Part shown: positions 15,787 to 25,101 of the stretch, one piece after another | Layout: every line of letters begins with the position of its first letter | Numbering within the stretch: the first letter of the stretch is position 1 | DNA from: Erythrobacter sp. | GTDB lineage: Bacteria > Pseudomonadota > Alphaproteobacteria > Sphingomonadales > Sphingomonadaceae | Direction of reading: 5' to 3' | NCBI RefSeq assembly: GCF_035194505.1 | Contig: NZ_CP136573.1 | Coordinates: 248,001 to 312,000 of the forward strand | DNA: 64,000 nt | Notes under the pieces: generated by a model | What the model saw: only the letters and a program-made list of their open reading frames with translations | What the model was told of the DNA's origin: nothing | The model's database searches: none | Made by a program: the position numbers and the translations under genes

Positions 15787-17313
15787 TTACTCGGCTTTTC
15801 GATGGGTCGGATAAGGCGATCCAACCATCCGACTAAGAAGCACAACCATCGCCCACGTATCCCGCTCACAATATGCTTCGAGGGCGGAGGCTATTTGTTT
15901 TCTGCGCTCCGGTGCGCAATTGGGCGACGCCGCTTCAAGCCAGGCGAGTTGTGCAGCGGCGCCGTCACCCACTTCGAGGTCGGAATAGTCGAGTTCAGGC
16001 GCAATTGTCGGGAGCACCTTCTTGATCGACCAGCTGCCGCGTTGATCTCTGTGGTAATAATGAGCTTGGGTAACAGGCAGGAGATCGACGAACCTCTCTG
16101 CAATAGCCAAAAGCTCTGGCGCCAAGTCAGGCACTGCATCTGCCAAGCCCCTGACACAACTCCGCTCAAAGCTCGCATTATAGGCTATGATGGCGCCAGC
16201 GGTTCCGACGCATTTAATCAGCGCCTCTGCACATACTCGTCGAGGATCAGCACCATCTACGCTTAGGAAACTGCGATGGGTTATAGACCCGTCCGCTAGC
16301 TCCCTATGGCAGGAAAACTGAAATGGGACTTGCTGGTATGGTCTTGTGCCGATCCACGCCGGTACAGGCAGGGCAATGGTCTCAAAGTCGAGATAATACC
16401 TCGGGAAGTGCCAGTTTTCCGTCACCTTCATTGCACCGGCAGGGTCATGGTAAGGGATGCCGGAAATCGTTGCCTGGTGAACAATGCGGTGTTGAGGCTT
16501 CTTCAGAAAGTCGAGTGAAAGTTCTCTGAGATCGAAGACCCCTTCTTGGGCCATTTCGTCTGCAAGACGGCGGCCAACGCGGGGCAGAATGTCGATCGGC
16601 CACTCTGGTGGCTGCGGCTGGTTTTTGCCGCAATAGGCTTGAAATTCGCAGCTGAATGGCTTGGTACAGTGGGCACCGACATCTACTGAGGGCTCACCGC
16701 CTGCAAGCGTCTCCCTAGCTTTGGAGACAATGTCGGTCCGACTTTCCGCGATTGGGCGTACCGCTTCCAAAAGATGGGCGTCACGGAGCAAGCCGTCATA
16801 GTTTCCTGGCTCGGCCAAAACGAAACCAGTATCGATGTGGCGGATCGTTGCGGCCTCGATTGCCATGCCGCAGCCCTCCAGAACCCATACCTGAGTTGCC
16901 AAATCGCCGAGGTGATAATCCTTTACTCCCGTCGAGCTTTTAACTTCGGCCATCTTCCAGCTTCCAGCCGGAGTGGGTTCAAGGATGTCTACCTGAACCA
17001 GAACCCCATCATGGACGAATGTTGCTTCGTAGATTGGGCCTTGATGTCCTGCAGCCAACAAATTGGTGGTTTGTTCGAGAGCGGCTTTGAGATCCGGCTG
17101 CGCTTCGACCATCACGCCCCCAGGCACGAGGTCGCAAGCGATGGCACCAACCTGATGACCTGCGGCGAACCTCAGTTCTGATTGTGCTTGGGTTTCAGCC
17201 AAATCCCGGCGGTGCACCGAAAGCCAAAGCTTCTTTGGGCACTGCTCGAAAGCAGTTATCCGAGATTTTGACAGGCCATGGGCCTTGCCACTGAGGCTCT
17301 TTTGCCCTCCCAC
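15787..17313 (-). CDS. DUF2779 protein: Cas4-like nuclease fused to a DEDD exonuclease
   Basis: 508 residues. The N-terminal half has a PD-(D/E)xK core (Asp109; Glu123-x-Lys125) framed by four cysteines, C25 and C216/C222/C228, the iron-sulfur arrangement of Cas4/AddB-type nucleases. The C-terminal half has a DnaQ-like exonuclease core: YLDFET (Asp309, Glu311), AYNASFE, and YCERD (Tyr481, Asp485). Both halves keep their catalytic residues, so a bifunctional DNA nuclease is expected. The GTG start has GGGAG upstream. It follows the YbjN/Sel1 gene by 32 bases and probably shares its transcript. DUF2779 proteins have no settled function. Confidence 0.85.
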   Translation of the reverse strand: MGGQKSLSGKAHGLSKSRITAFEQCPKKLWLSVHRRDLAETQAQSELRFAAGHQVGAIACDLVPGGVMVEAQPDLKAALEQTTNLLAAGHQGPIYEATFVHDGVLVQVDILEPTPAGSWKMAEVKSSTGVKDYHLGDLATQVWVLEGCGMAIEAATIRHIDTGFVLAEPGNYDGLLRDAHLLEAVRPIAESRTDIVSKARETLAGGEPSVDVGAHCTKPFSCEFQAYCGKNQPQPPEWPIDILPRVGRRLADEMAQEGVFDLRELSLDFLKKPQHRIVHQATISGIPYHDPAGAMKVTENWHFPRYYLDFETIALPVPAWIGTRPYQQVPFQFSCHRELADGSITHRSFLSVDGADPRRVCAEALIKCVGTAGAIIAYNASFERSCVRGLADAVPDLAPELLAIAERFVDLLPVTQAHYYHRDQRGSWSIKKVLPTIAPELDYSDLEVGDGAAAQLAWLEAASPNCAPERRKQIASALEAYCERDTWAMVVLLSRMVGSPYPTHRKAE

Positions 17314-17345
17314 TTATACTCCCATCATCAATAATCGCCGTTGGC

Positions 17346-18389
17346 TCAGTTCAAAGCGCTGCTGGGCGGAGTTCGTACATAATCAAGAACGGGCTCGGGG
17401 TCGATTGGACCACCCTCAAACGCCATAGGCGCCCAGTTGCCGACCAGTCCCTCGGCGAGTTCCCGGGCATCAGTGTCGAGCTTTTCCATCAATCGGTCTC
17501 TCAGTTCACCAGCGTCATGTCTTGTCTGGCCTTCCGGCAAATCGCGATAGGCTAGCATGGCAAACTTTGCTGCCTCTACCAGTATTGCCTCGTCTTCCTC
17601 AGTTTCAGCAAAAATGCGGGCAAGGCCGTAGTAAGCAGAGGGGTGACCTCGTTCGGCAGCACGCGTGAAGAAATGTGCAGCCATCGGGGCAGATTCGATA
17701 ACCTCAATGCCGCACTCGTAGACATCGCCAAGACTGTTCATGGAGGGCCCATAACCGGCACGCGCGTTCGCCATGAAGATTGCTAACGCCTTGGCAGGAT
17801 CTGCATCGTGGCTCCACATCATGGCCGTCGCTGTCTTATGACGCTCGGTCATGACATTCAGAGCTTCATCGTTCGGGGCAAAGGCCCGTTTGGCCATGTC
17901 TTCGATCAAGCGAATGTACATATCTGCAACCGCATAAAACTCGGCATCGGTGAGACCGATTGGACAATAATGGTCGAGTTTGACGGTGAGGCTGTATCGT
18001 TCTCCGTCAGCAGAGATGGTGGCCTTGGCATAGCGCCAGTCATGATTGAACCGGTTGCAGAGCATCACGAAGCGCCTGGCGTCCATAGAGGACAAGCCGC
18101 CCCATCCGCCATCGAACTGGATCGATCTTGCCTCGCTGTCTGGATCTGAGAGTTGATCGGAAAAGGCGTAAATGTTGAACTTGGTGCCGTTGGTCGCGCT
18201 CTCGACCCAGCACCAGTCTTCGCCATCGGTTACCTTCCCCCTGTAGCCCATTTCCTGCATCAACAGAGCGATACGGCTTAATGTTACTGGCTGGGCTACG
18301 GTTTCATCCACCTCAGCATCGGTCGCCGCCAACTCAGCTTCCTTGCCTTTGCCTCGGCCAACCAGAGCGGCGATCTTGTTAATTGCCAT
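17346..18389 (-). CDS. YbjN-like domain fused to Sel1-type repeats
   Basis: 347 residues. Residues 35-165 resemble the YbjN/type III chaperone-like fold (LSRIALLMQEMGYRGKV, then alternating strands and a DARRFVMLCNRFN helix). Residues 195-300 hold Sel1-like helical repeats (MNSLGDVYECGIEV, AAHFFTRAAERGHPSAYYGL), which mediate protein contacts. A basic low-complexity N-terminus precedes them. The ATG has GGAG upstream. It lies 116 bases after the MetK-like gene and 32 before the DUF2779 gene on the same strand, so it may act as an adaptor in that system. Confidence 0.75.
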   Translation of the reverse strand: MAINKIAALVGRGKGKEAELAATDAEVDETVAQPVTLSRIALLMQEMGYRGKVTDGEDWCWVESATNGTKFNIYAFSDQLSDPDSEARSIQFDGGWGGLSSMDARRFVMLCNRFNHDWRYAKATISADGERYSLTVKLDHYCPIGLTDAEFYAVADMYIRLIEDMAKRAFAPNDEALNVMTERHKTATAMMWSHDADPAKALAIFMANARAGYGPSMNSLGDVYECGIEVIESAPMAAHFFTRAAERGHPSAYYGLARIFAETEEDEAILVEAAKFAMLAYRDLPEGQTRHDAGELRDRLMEKLDTDARELAEGLVGNWAPMAFEGGPIDPEPVLDYVRTPPSSALN

Positions 18390-18505
18390 ATAAAATCTCC
18401 ACTTCTCGGACCGTCAGGTGTCTGATTCCAGATCAACTAACCTATCTTCTCCCGGCCCTAATGGGGAACGATTCGAGCCGATAAGATGCCATTGCAGGAC
18501 ACACT

Positions 18506-19543
18506 TCATAGGTGTGCCAAGGGACGATAGACGTCCTCTGGAAGAAGACTGTCTCTGAGGCTCGAATGTGCAAACGATGACGGTTTAGGAGCGGTCCCGC
18601 GGCCAATCATTTCCGTTACAACGTCCAGCGGGCTATCGATGCCAGGTGCGTATGCGATCCTAAGCAAGCATTCCTGTGCCCCGGATTTGACAGCTTCGAT
18701 CGCGGCCCGCCGACCTGCTCTTGCTCCAATTCGATCAATGTGGGTCCAGTGTTTGCCGAAGAGCGCACCGCCACCAATTGGGATCCTTGGCCCGTAATAG
18801 TCGGCTACAAGTTTTCGCCCGGTTTGGCCGTTATCCCCATCACTGCCAGCCTGGATCAAGGGGCCGTTTGGATTGATCAGCAACTCGATATTTTCAAACG
18901 GCGCAGTCCAGCGCTCATCCGAGGTCTGCAGTCGCGAATATGCTTCGCAGACAACTTCGCCGACTGCCGCGACGAAAGGAAGGAAAGGCGCACCATCTTT
19001 TTGCTGCAGAGTGACGAGGATGTGTTCGACCTCGAAGCAGCCATTCTCCTCGCGCAGGCGCACAAGTACCTTGCCGTCCGGTCCATGCCCCGAGATCTGT
19101 CCAGCGCGACAAGAGTTGAACAGCGCATCTCGCAGGGCAAGGGCGAGGAAATGCTCGGGTGGCAGGAAGGCGACTTTTGCATCGTAGCCAGCCCAGCCTG
19201 TAATCACGCACTGGTCGTTGACATGATGAGACCAAGGCACCGGGTCACGTGTTTCCAGGCAGAGCGCCGAGTGAATGCGATACCTACTGGCATCAATCCA
19301 GTTGGAGCCATCGAGACCTATCGATCTGCCCGCTCCGGTCACGATTTCCGAAAGGGCTCGCTCGAACGGAACGCTGGTTGCCACGCCGCCCGAAATCCAC
19401 ATTTGATCTGACCAGATGGAGACCTCCACCTGAGCATAGGCGTCTCTGTCGACCCGGGTCGCTTCCTGCACAATAGCGTCCGCAACCAAGTCGCAGAATT
19501 TATCTGGGTGGCCGGGAAGAACGGCTTCACTGAACCGGATCAT
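18506..19543 (-). CDS. Divergent S-adenosylmethionine synthetase-like protein
   Basis: 345 residues against about 385 for housekeeping MetK. Core motifs are recognisable: GHPDK (11-15), NDQ (109-111), GPDGK (154-158), NPNGPLIQAGSDGDNGQTGR (224-243), GGGALFGK (257-264) and HIDR (268-271). They match the ATP, metal and methionine-binding elements of MetK, although the second lysine of the GK...SKVDR element is replaced. It lacks part of the C-terminal domain. It may make SAM locally, or use ATP in another reaction. Its ATG overlaps the VWA gene stop (ATGA), so it belongs to the MoxR/VWA operon rather than to methionine metabolism. Confidence 0.85.
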   Translation of the reverse strand: MIRFSEAVLPGHPDKFCDLVADAIVQEATRVDRDAYAQVEVSIWSDQMWISGGVATSVPFERALSEIVTGAGRSIGLDGSNWIDASRYRIHSALCLETRDPVPWSHHVNDQCVITGWAGYDAKVAFLPPEHFLALALRDALFNSCRAGQISGHGPDGKVLVRLREENGCFEVEHILVTLQQKDGAPFLPFVAAVGEVVCEAYSRLQTSDERWTAPFENIELLINPNGPLIQAGSDGDNGQTGRKLVADYYGPRIPIGGGALFGKHWTHIDRIGARAGRRAAIEAVKSGAQECLLRIAYAPGIDSPLDVVTEMIGRGTAPKPSSFAHSSLRDSLLPEDVYRPLAHL

Positions 19544-20889
19544 GAGGGGTACCTTTGCAATTGGGTGTAAGGAATGCCGGCCGCTCTCAAGGCTGCAGGC
19601 GCACCGTGCCTTGCGATGATTGCATGCAGCCGGACTGCAGAACGTGCCGCGGCGACCAGACTGGGGTCGAGCCCTTCGATGAACCCGTCAGTGACTACAA
19701 CAGCGGCTCTGGGGCGCGTCTCGATGACGTGCCGCAAGACGCAGGCCATGCTGGTGCCGCCGGTCGTTGAGGTGACAAGCCGTCCCGCTTGGATGCGCGC
19801 TGGGACTACTTCATCACTGAATGCCCAGAATGGCTTGCGGATGTGGCCGGCAAGCCTTGCCAGCAACGCGATGAGCGCCGGCATTTCTGAATTCATGGAG
19901 CCCGAGACATCGAGATAGACCTGAGCGGTTGCGCCTTTTTGTAAGGCTACGCTGTCCCATCGTGATTGAGGCAGGATGGGGTCCCATAGCGATCTTACGA
20001 ATGCGCGGCGGTCTCCGGAGGACAAGACCGGAAGCTGGATGGAGCGGGTCTCACTTGACGAGCGTTTGGCTTTTGGATCGGGAAGAACATGGCGCCGCAG
20101 GATATCCAGTGTCGATTTTTCCCATTGGCGAACAGGATCGTTCGCTGCTTTTTCAAGGTCGGCAAGGGCTTGGCTGTTACCAAGGCCCGCACGTTGTCCG
20201 CGCCATATGCCCGCGCCGTTCATTTCGCGCATGGCTTGCTCAAGCGCACCCGCAATTACTTGGGGCAGATGGCCGCCCAACTCTTCGTGGTTACCGATCA
20301 GGTCGCCGTGAGCATTGGTCTCACCTGTTTGGCCAGTTGCGCCGGCTTCCTGTGCTTGAGAACGCGCCACCTCTTCAGCAAGTTCAGCAATGTCATCCGC
20401 CACCAACGTGCCAGCGTACAGGCCTTTCCATGCACGATCGATGGGTAGGGCATTGCTGCTGCGCCATAAGTCCGTTTGCTCTGCCGCGTTTGGGGGGCGC
20501 AGGAGTTTCGTAAGTCCCTGTGCTTCGGCGTAATAAGTGCGGAAGAAAGATGCCCAATCCTCTCCCTGGGTCCGGCAAATGATCGCATTGATCACTGCAT
20601 CGAAGGCAATGTGGCGGGCACGCGTAAGGGGTCCAGAACTCTCCGTATGGCGGAGCAGGACATGGAGAAACTCATGAACAATGACCGCCTTCACATGGCT
20701 CTCGGTCTTGCAGTGAGTCGCGACGAAATCCGGGTTCACCAGAAAGCGCGGCTGGGCCTCGCAGCTCACCGCAAGGGTCGGAATACTGTCGGTAAAGGTC
20801 ACCTCAAGGATCCGCAGAACCGCCCTGACAGCAAACGGGTTCTCGTCGATGAGCTCGCGATAGAGTGCGAGGAAATGATCGGGTTTCAT
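19540..20889 (-). CDS. HExxH metallopeptidase-like + von Willebrand A protein (DUF2201)
   Basis: 449 residues from the ATG at 20889, chosen because it overlaps the upstream stop as ATGA. Residues 70-80 contain VHEFLHVLLRH, a zinc-peptidase-type HExxH of DUF2201_N. A low-complexity middle follows, then a VWA domain with an intact MIDAS: DVSGSM (Asp327, Ser329, Ser331) and TTGGTS. DUF2201 proteins typically partner MoxR ATPases, which remodel protein complexes with the VWA protein as adaptor. Here the MoxR gene is two genes upstream and the MetK-like gene directly downstream. Confidence 0.9.
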   Translation of the reverse strand: MKPDHFLALYRELIDENPFAVRAVLRILEVTFTDSIPTLAVSCEAQPRFLVNPDFVATHCKTESHVKAVIVHEFLHVLLRHTESSGPLTRARHIAFDAVINAIICRTQGEDWASFFRTYYAEAQGLTKLLRPPNAAEQTDLWRSSNALPIDRAWKGLYAGTLVADDIAELAEEVARSQAQEAGATGQTGETNAHGDLIGNHEELGGHLPQVIAGALEQAMREMNGAGIWRGQRAGLGNSQALADLEKAANDPVRQWEKSTLDILRRHVLPDPKAKRSSSETRSIQLPVLSSGDRRAFVRSLWDPILPQSRWDSVALQKGATAQVYLDVSGSMNSEMPALIALLARLAGHIRKPFWAFSDEVVPARIQAGRLVTSTTGGTSMACVLRHVIETRPRAAVVVTDGFIEGLDPSLVAAARSAVRLHAIIARHGAPAALRAAGIPYTQLQRYPS

Positions 20890-21338
20890 TGATAAAAGCT
20901 CCCCGGATCGTAGAGTTCGAGGCGCCGCCCAAGGCTTGACTCTGTCCATATTACCGGTCGCCCAGGGTCATAAATGGAGCCAGTCGCTAACCCGAGGATC
21001 AGAGCTTCACGCAGGATCACTTCGGGCTTTTCGAGCCGGACGTCCTTTGGTGAAAAGTGTCCTGGCGCCGGACGCGCCATCAGGCGCCGCGGCGGATGGT
21101 CAAACAGGTCGCGCAGTTCCTCGGGTGTGTTGCAGCCGGCGTCGCTGAGCAGGTCTTCCATAAACTCGCGAGAGTTGGCTCCAATTCCGAACCAGATGCC
21201 CACTCTCAATACGAGCGGGATCTTCACGAAGGCATCTCTTGGGCCGAGCAGAGAGCTCGTTAGATGCTCCCTGTGCCGGCGGCTCATTGGAGCGCCTGAG
21301 TTGGCATATCGTGCCGAACTGGTGCTGATCGATATCAC
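20886..21338 (-). CDS. Small unknown protein of the MoxR/VWA operon
   Basis: 150 residues from a GTG at 21338 that overlaps the MoxR stop (GTGA); an ATG 17 codons on is an alternative. It ends in an ATGA overlap with the VWA gene. The protein is mostly helical (SREFMEDLLSDAGCNTPEEL) with no recognised motif, signal or membrane segment. Tight coupling on both sides argues for a stoichiometric partner of the two proteins, for example a linker or substrate of the AAA+ complex. Confidence 0.75.
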   Translation of the reverse strand: MISISTSSARYANSGAPMSRRHREHLTSSLLGPRDAFVKIPLVLRVGIWFGIGANSREFMEDLLSDAGCNTPEELRDLFDHPPRRLMARPAPGHFSPKDVRLEKPEVILREALILGLATGSIYDPGRPVIWTESSLGRRLELYDPGSFYQ

Positions 21339-22783
21339 GGCTGCACCCGCGAACGGATAAATTCGACTGCAGCATGAATATCCTCTTCGAGTTGATCAGG
21401 CCGTTCGATAGGGATCTGTTCAACAAGGCAGTGGTACAGAAACTGTCGAGCGCGCGAGAGCCGCGCACCTGCAAGCTCTTGGAGATGCCGAGCTACTTTG
21501 GTTAACTTTGAGGGATGGCTGGATTTGGTGCCTGGCGGTTGGCCCCACTCTAGGTGACCATCAACTTCAAGGATGGGAGCAGCTAATCTGGCAAGATCAT
21601 TTACTCCTTCTGCACCGATAGGAAGGTGTCCTGCAGATGCTGCCGGATAGGTGACATAGGCAAAGGCGGCAGCTCTCTCTTTTCGCTCTGTCGCAAGCAA
21701 CTGTGCGACGGCCTGCGTGCCTTCGTCAGAAGAGGGGCACCGGTCGAGCAGGATCTCCACCTTTCGTGCAATTGAAGGTTCGGCAAGAAATGCATGGACC
21801 CAGGCGGCCTGCGTACTGTTTGCAGTATCCCAGGCGGCGCGGTGGGCTGCCTGGACAACGTCAGCGGGAAGCTGCTGCCCCCACGCCCTGTGAGGGAGGC
21901 TGCATCGTAAGATCGAGAGGTAGATGTCCTCACGCACATCTGCAGCGATGATGCCGGCTGCGAGCAGACTGCGGGCAAGCAGCCTGGTGCGGCGCGGCGA
22001 AATCCTGATGCCAGTGACTACGAGGTGGTTGGTGACAGCTGTTACATAATCCAACAGATGGGAAGGGCAGCGACCTAGTTGCGTCAGGAACTCGAGACGC
22101 CAGTTGGTCAAAGCTGTGGCCAAGGCTCCGCCATCGTTAGCAATTCGGCCTTCGCCGGCCGGCGTTGCGATAGCCCGGCGTTCCTGTTCGCTCAGTTGTT
22201 CCCAATCGGCGGCCTCAACGAAAAGACTGAACCTGTCGGCCAATGCCGGGTCGAGTGGCTCGGAACCTAGATAATCATCGTCGCCGCCTTGATCGCCTGA
22301 TGGCGGGTTCATGGCTGCCCACCTGAAGCGCAGATTGGAAAGCGCGATACCTTGAATCTTGCGCTCGTGGACAAGGGCGAACAGGCGGTTCTGGTGTTCG
22401 GGCTTACAGCGACTGATCTCGTCGATCAGGACAGATTGTGCAGGCCAAACTGTAGCCGGCGTCTCCAGAAAGCGGACAGTGCCGGCCTCCTGTTCTGGAA
22501 ACGGGAAGCCCACCAGATCGTCAAAAGAGATCAGTGACGCGTTGTAATGGCGGTGCTCGAGGCACAGAGCCTCAGACAGGGAGTTAAGCAAATAGGTCTT
22601 GCCGGTCCCTGACCGACCAATGAGTAGAAGCGGGTCCTCAGTTACGAGAGCAGCCAGGATGGCGACCTCGAGCTCATCAAAGCCATAAACCCCAAGGCCA
22701 GGCAGGAATTTGGAGAGTTTGTGCGCTTCACCGTGGGCGCCCGCCTTGGCTTGGCTTGGTTCGTCGATTGTTAGGGCGTTCAT
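21335..22783 (-). CDS. MoxR-family AAA+ ATPase
   Basis: 482 residues. Walker A GRSGTGKT (56-63), Walker B VLIDEIS (Asp121-Glu122), a SISFDD/GFPFPE segment between them and an RFRWAAMNPPSG sensor region match MoxR/CoxD-like AAA+ ATPases. The C-terminal 200 residues are helical and less conserved. MoxR enzymes form hexameric rings and act as chaperones with VWA-domain partners. The ATG at 22783 has GAGGAC upstream. It is the first gene of a coupled four-gene operon. Confidence 0.9.
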   Translation of the reverse strand: MNALTIDEPSQAKAGAHGEAHKLSKFLPGLGVYGFDELEVAILAALVTEDPLLLIGRSGTGKTYLLNSLSEALCLEHRHYNASLISFDDLVGFPFPEQEAGTVRFLETPATVWPAQSVLIDEISRCKPEHQNRLFALVHERKIQGIALSNLRFRWAAMNPPSGDQGGDDDYLGSEPLDPALADRFSLFVEAADWEQLSEQERRAIATPAGEGRIANDGGALATALTNWRLEFLTQLGRCPSHLLDYVTAVTNHLVVTGIRISPRRTRLLARSLLAAGIIAADVREDIYLSILRCSLPHRAWGQQLPADVVQAAHRAAWDTANSTQAAWVHAFLAEPSIARKVEILLDRCPSSDEGTQAVAQLLATERKERAAAFAYVTYPAASAGHLPIGAEGVNDLARLAAPILEVDGHLEWGQPPGTKSSHPSKLTKVARHLQELAGARLSRARQFLYHCLVEQIPIERPDQLEEDIHAAVEFIRSRVQP

Positions 22784-22948
22784 TTTGTTTGTCCTCTTCG
22801 GTGTTGGCCGAGGAGGGCTGCCCGCATCCCATGTCTTGCCCGCTTGATTGCCTTGGGCCGCATGCCGCCATTTGGCGGAACCACCTTACCCGGGCGGGCA
22901 GGTTGGCGGAGGCGTCAGCCTCACTCGCTATGCTTGGTGTGATCAGAT

Positions 22949-23380
22949 TTAGCGGTGCAGTTGCTCCCTACCCCGCTGTACGCTCATCTCAGGGCTGGGG
23001 GCCTCGATATCCAGAGGGTTTAAAGGCCCAACTCTAACCCAGCGGGTGAATGCTCCGCTGCCGAGACAGATTATACGAACCCGCTTGCCGCGAAAAATCG
23101 CAAAGTTCCCGCGCTTGTTCAGTGGTACGTCATACAGGAACGATTGGCCGACTTGGTGGACAAGATAGGTCCTGGGGTCGACGGTCCAACCGACATAGCC
23201 AAACCAGGCACTCATTGCTTCAAGGTCCCGCTGCAGACGCCGCTTCTCTGAAGTCCAGCCTTCAATAGTCTGCATGCGCCGGATCTTGGCGCCCAAGATA
23301 TCATCAAAGGGATCTGGACGAACGTTGCGAAGGTCAATCAGTCTTGATCCATGGCGCGGAAAATAGCCGGACGTCAGCAT
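22949..23380 (-). CDS. Unknown protein upstream of the MoxR operon
   Basis: 143 residues, same strand as the MoxR operon and 165 bases upstream of it. It is basic, with DPFDDILGAKIRRM near residue 25, GYVGWTVDPRTYLVHQ in the middle and RGKRVRIICLGSGAF near the end, and reads like a real folded protein. No family recognised. It may be a fifth member of the system or a separate gene with its own promoter in the region shared with the protease gene. Confidence 0.6.
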   Translation of the reverse strand: MLTSGYFPRHGSRLIDLRNVRPDPFDDILGAKIRRMQTIEGWTSEKRRLQRDLEAMSAWFGYVGWTVDPRTYLVHQVGQSFLYDVPLNKRGNFAIFRGKRVRIICLGSGAFTRWVRVGPLNPLDIEAPSPEMSVQRGREQLHR

Positions 23381-23707
23381 GGCAGCAGCCCGCTATGCCG
23401 GTACTTCGGATATAATTCCGAGCATTCTGACAAAGTCCAAATATGAAAGCATTTCATCTTCGCCTCCTATGTTTGCCCTTGGGCCTCGTCGTTGAGCCAC
23501 CGATGCCGGAGTTGGCCGGTTGGCAGGGCAGATGCCCTTCTTGACGATGCGCAACACTTAGCGTGTGCGACGCTTCTTGCAATGAAATTGATCTATCAGC
23601 CAGCCAAGCTTTCCCACAGAATGTCCTTATTTGGCATGCTTGCGCTAGGCAGGTGGGCGACGTCTGCTAGAGGCAAGCTGCCTAGCGGCGACATGTCAGG
23701 GGGAAAA
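23381..23707. other. Divergent intergenic region
   Basis: Between the minus-strand unknown gene and the plus-strand protease. The plus frame is open from 23492, but the first 72 codons lack a signal peptide at their head and a ribosome site, so I treat them as non-coding. Promoters for both directions should lie here; I could not pick a convincing one. Confidence 0.5.
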
Positions 23708-25006
23708 ATGAGGCATCCGATTTTTGTAGTAGCGCTGCTTTTGGCCTCGACACCCGCAAGTGCACGAACACCTACAGCTGACGTGATCCTGGATCAGGCC
23801 AATCACTACACAGTGAAAATTCGGCGTGTCGCGTCGATCGGCCTCAGTGAGGACGAAGGTACTTCAGCTAGTGCGACCGGGTTTCTGGTTGATCGAACCC
23901 GTGGGTGGATCCTGACGAACGCTCATGTTGCCAGCCGGTCGCCAGCAACAATTACGGTATCGTTCAAGGGGCACAAATATGTCCCCGCCCGGCGCGTGTT
24001 TGTTGATCGGCTGACCGATGTGGCTGTCCTTGAGATTGATAAGGGCGCAATTCCTGCCGACGCGGTGACGGCAGATCTGGAGTGCATCCAGCCGCCGAGG
24101 GTTGGCAATCCTGTGGCCATTTTTGGCCATCCTGGGGATCTTTCTTACACCGCGACACGCGGGATCATCTCCAGTGTATCGTGGGTTTTCCCGACCGAAA
24201 TCATTCAGAGTGACGCAACGATTAATGGGGGCAACTCGGGTGGGCCGCTCATTGATCTTTCGACTGGCAAGATTGTCGGAATCGCGGCAGCCAGCTACCG
24301 CGACACGGATGATGACCATTCAACTGCGGTCTCTTTTTCAGAGCCAATCCGCCCTGTTTGTCAGATCCTCGATTTGCTCAAAGCGGGGCGCGATGCGCGT
24401 TACCGACAATTGCCGGCCGCATATGCGACAGCGGAAGACGATGATCGACCGATCGTGGCGACCGTCTTCGATCAAGCGTCTGGTCTCAAAATTGGTGATC
24501 GCGTCGTCGGGATCAACGGTCGCAAGGACATTCGAAACAGCTCGGATCTAGCCAATCGGCTCCGGGGTGCTGATGGCTTGGTTGATGTCATTGTTGATCG
24601 GGAAGGGGTGGAAGTCACCCTAAAGGCAGCCACATTTGTGATGCCTGAGGTTACGGACAATCGATCGATCGAGTTCTCGGGATTGGTGATCTCTAATCAA
24701 TGGAAGCTGGATAGTGCTGAATTCCAGCATGAAGGTTATCCAGTTATCGACTTTGTGCTTCCCGGTTCGCCTGCGGAAATGACGAAAGCTTATCCCAGCT
24801 ATCATCTCGTGGCGATCAACAACCGGACAATCACCGACCTTGAAAAGCTGTATCAGTTTCTGAGCAGCCTGCCGGCCGAGGATGAAGTTAGTCTGGTCCT
24901 GAAGGCCACAACCTCAGCTGACCAATTTTACCGGCAATACCACCTGGTCACGCTGCCGCGGGGCAAGCCTCGTTGGCTGAAGGCTTCGCAATCGGCTGAT
25001 GATTGA
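23708..25006 (+). CDS. Periplasmic trypsin-like protease with PDZ domains (DegP/HtrA-like)
   Basis: 432 residues from the ATG at 23708, which has CAGGGGG upstream and gives a clean signal peptide cleaved after ASA (residue 19). The trypsin fold carries the full triad His73 (NAHVAS), Asp104 (TDVAVLEI) and Ser177 (GGNSGGPL). Two PDZ-like regions follow (about 265-320 and 340-410), with GLKIGDRVVGINGR. The protein should act in the periplasm on misfolded or specific envelope proteins. It is divergent from the MoxR operon and followed by a WYL regulator. Confidence 0.9.
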   Translation: MRHPIFVVALLLASTPASARTPTADVILDQANHYTVKIRRVASIGLSEDEGTSASATGFLVDRTRGWILTNAHVASRSPATITVSFKGHKYVPARRVFVDRLTDVAVLEIDKGAIPADAVTADLECIQPPRVGNPVAIFGHPGDLSYTATRGIISSVSWVFPTEIIQSDATINGGNSGGPLIDLSTGKIVGIAAASYRDTDDDHSTAVSFSEPIRPVCQILDLLKAGRDARYRQLPAAYATAEDDDRPIVATVFDQASGLKIGDRVVGINGRKDIRNSSDLANRLRGADGLVDVIVDREGVEVTLKAATFVMPEVTDNRSIEFSGLVISNQWKLDSAEFQHEGYPVIDFVLPGSPAEMTKAYPSYHLVAINNRTITDLEKLYQFLSSLPAEDEVSLVLKATTSADQFYRQYHLVTLPRGKPRWLKASQSADD

Positions 25007-25101
25007 GAGCCGACACGAGTGTCAGATTGGGGCACAGATCAGGTTTTTGCAGGTGCTCTTGGTGCAACGCCTTGCTAATCGTGTAGGTCAAAGGGGGGCA
25101 T

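Noticed and set aside
23492..23707. Upstream start for the trypsin-like protease
   Set aside because: Using it would bury the signal peptide 72 residues inside the protein; the ATG at 23708 has a strong ribosome site.
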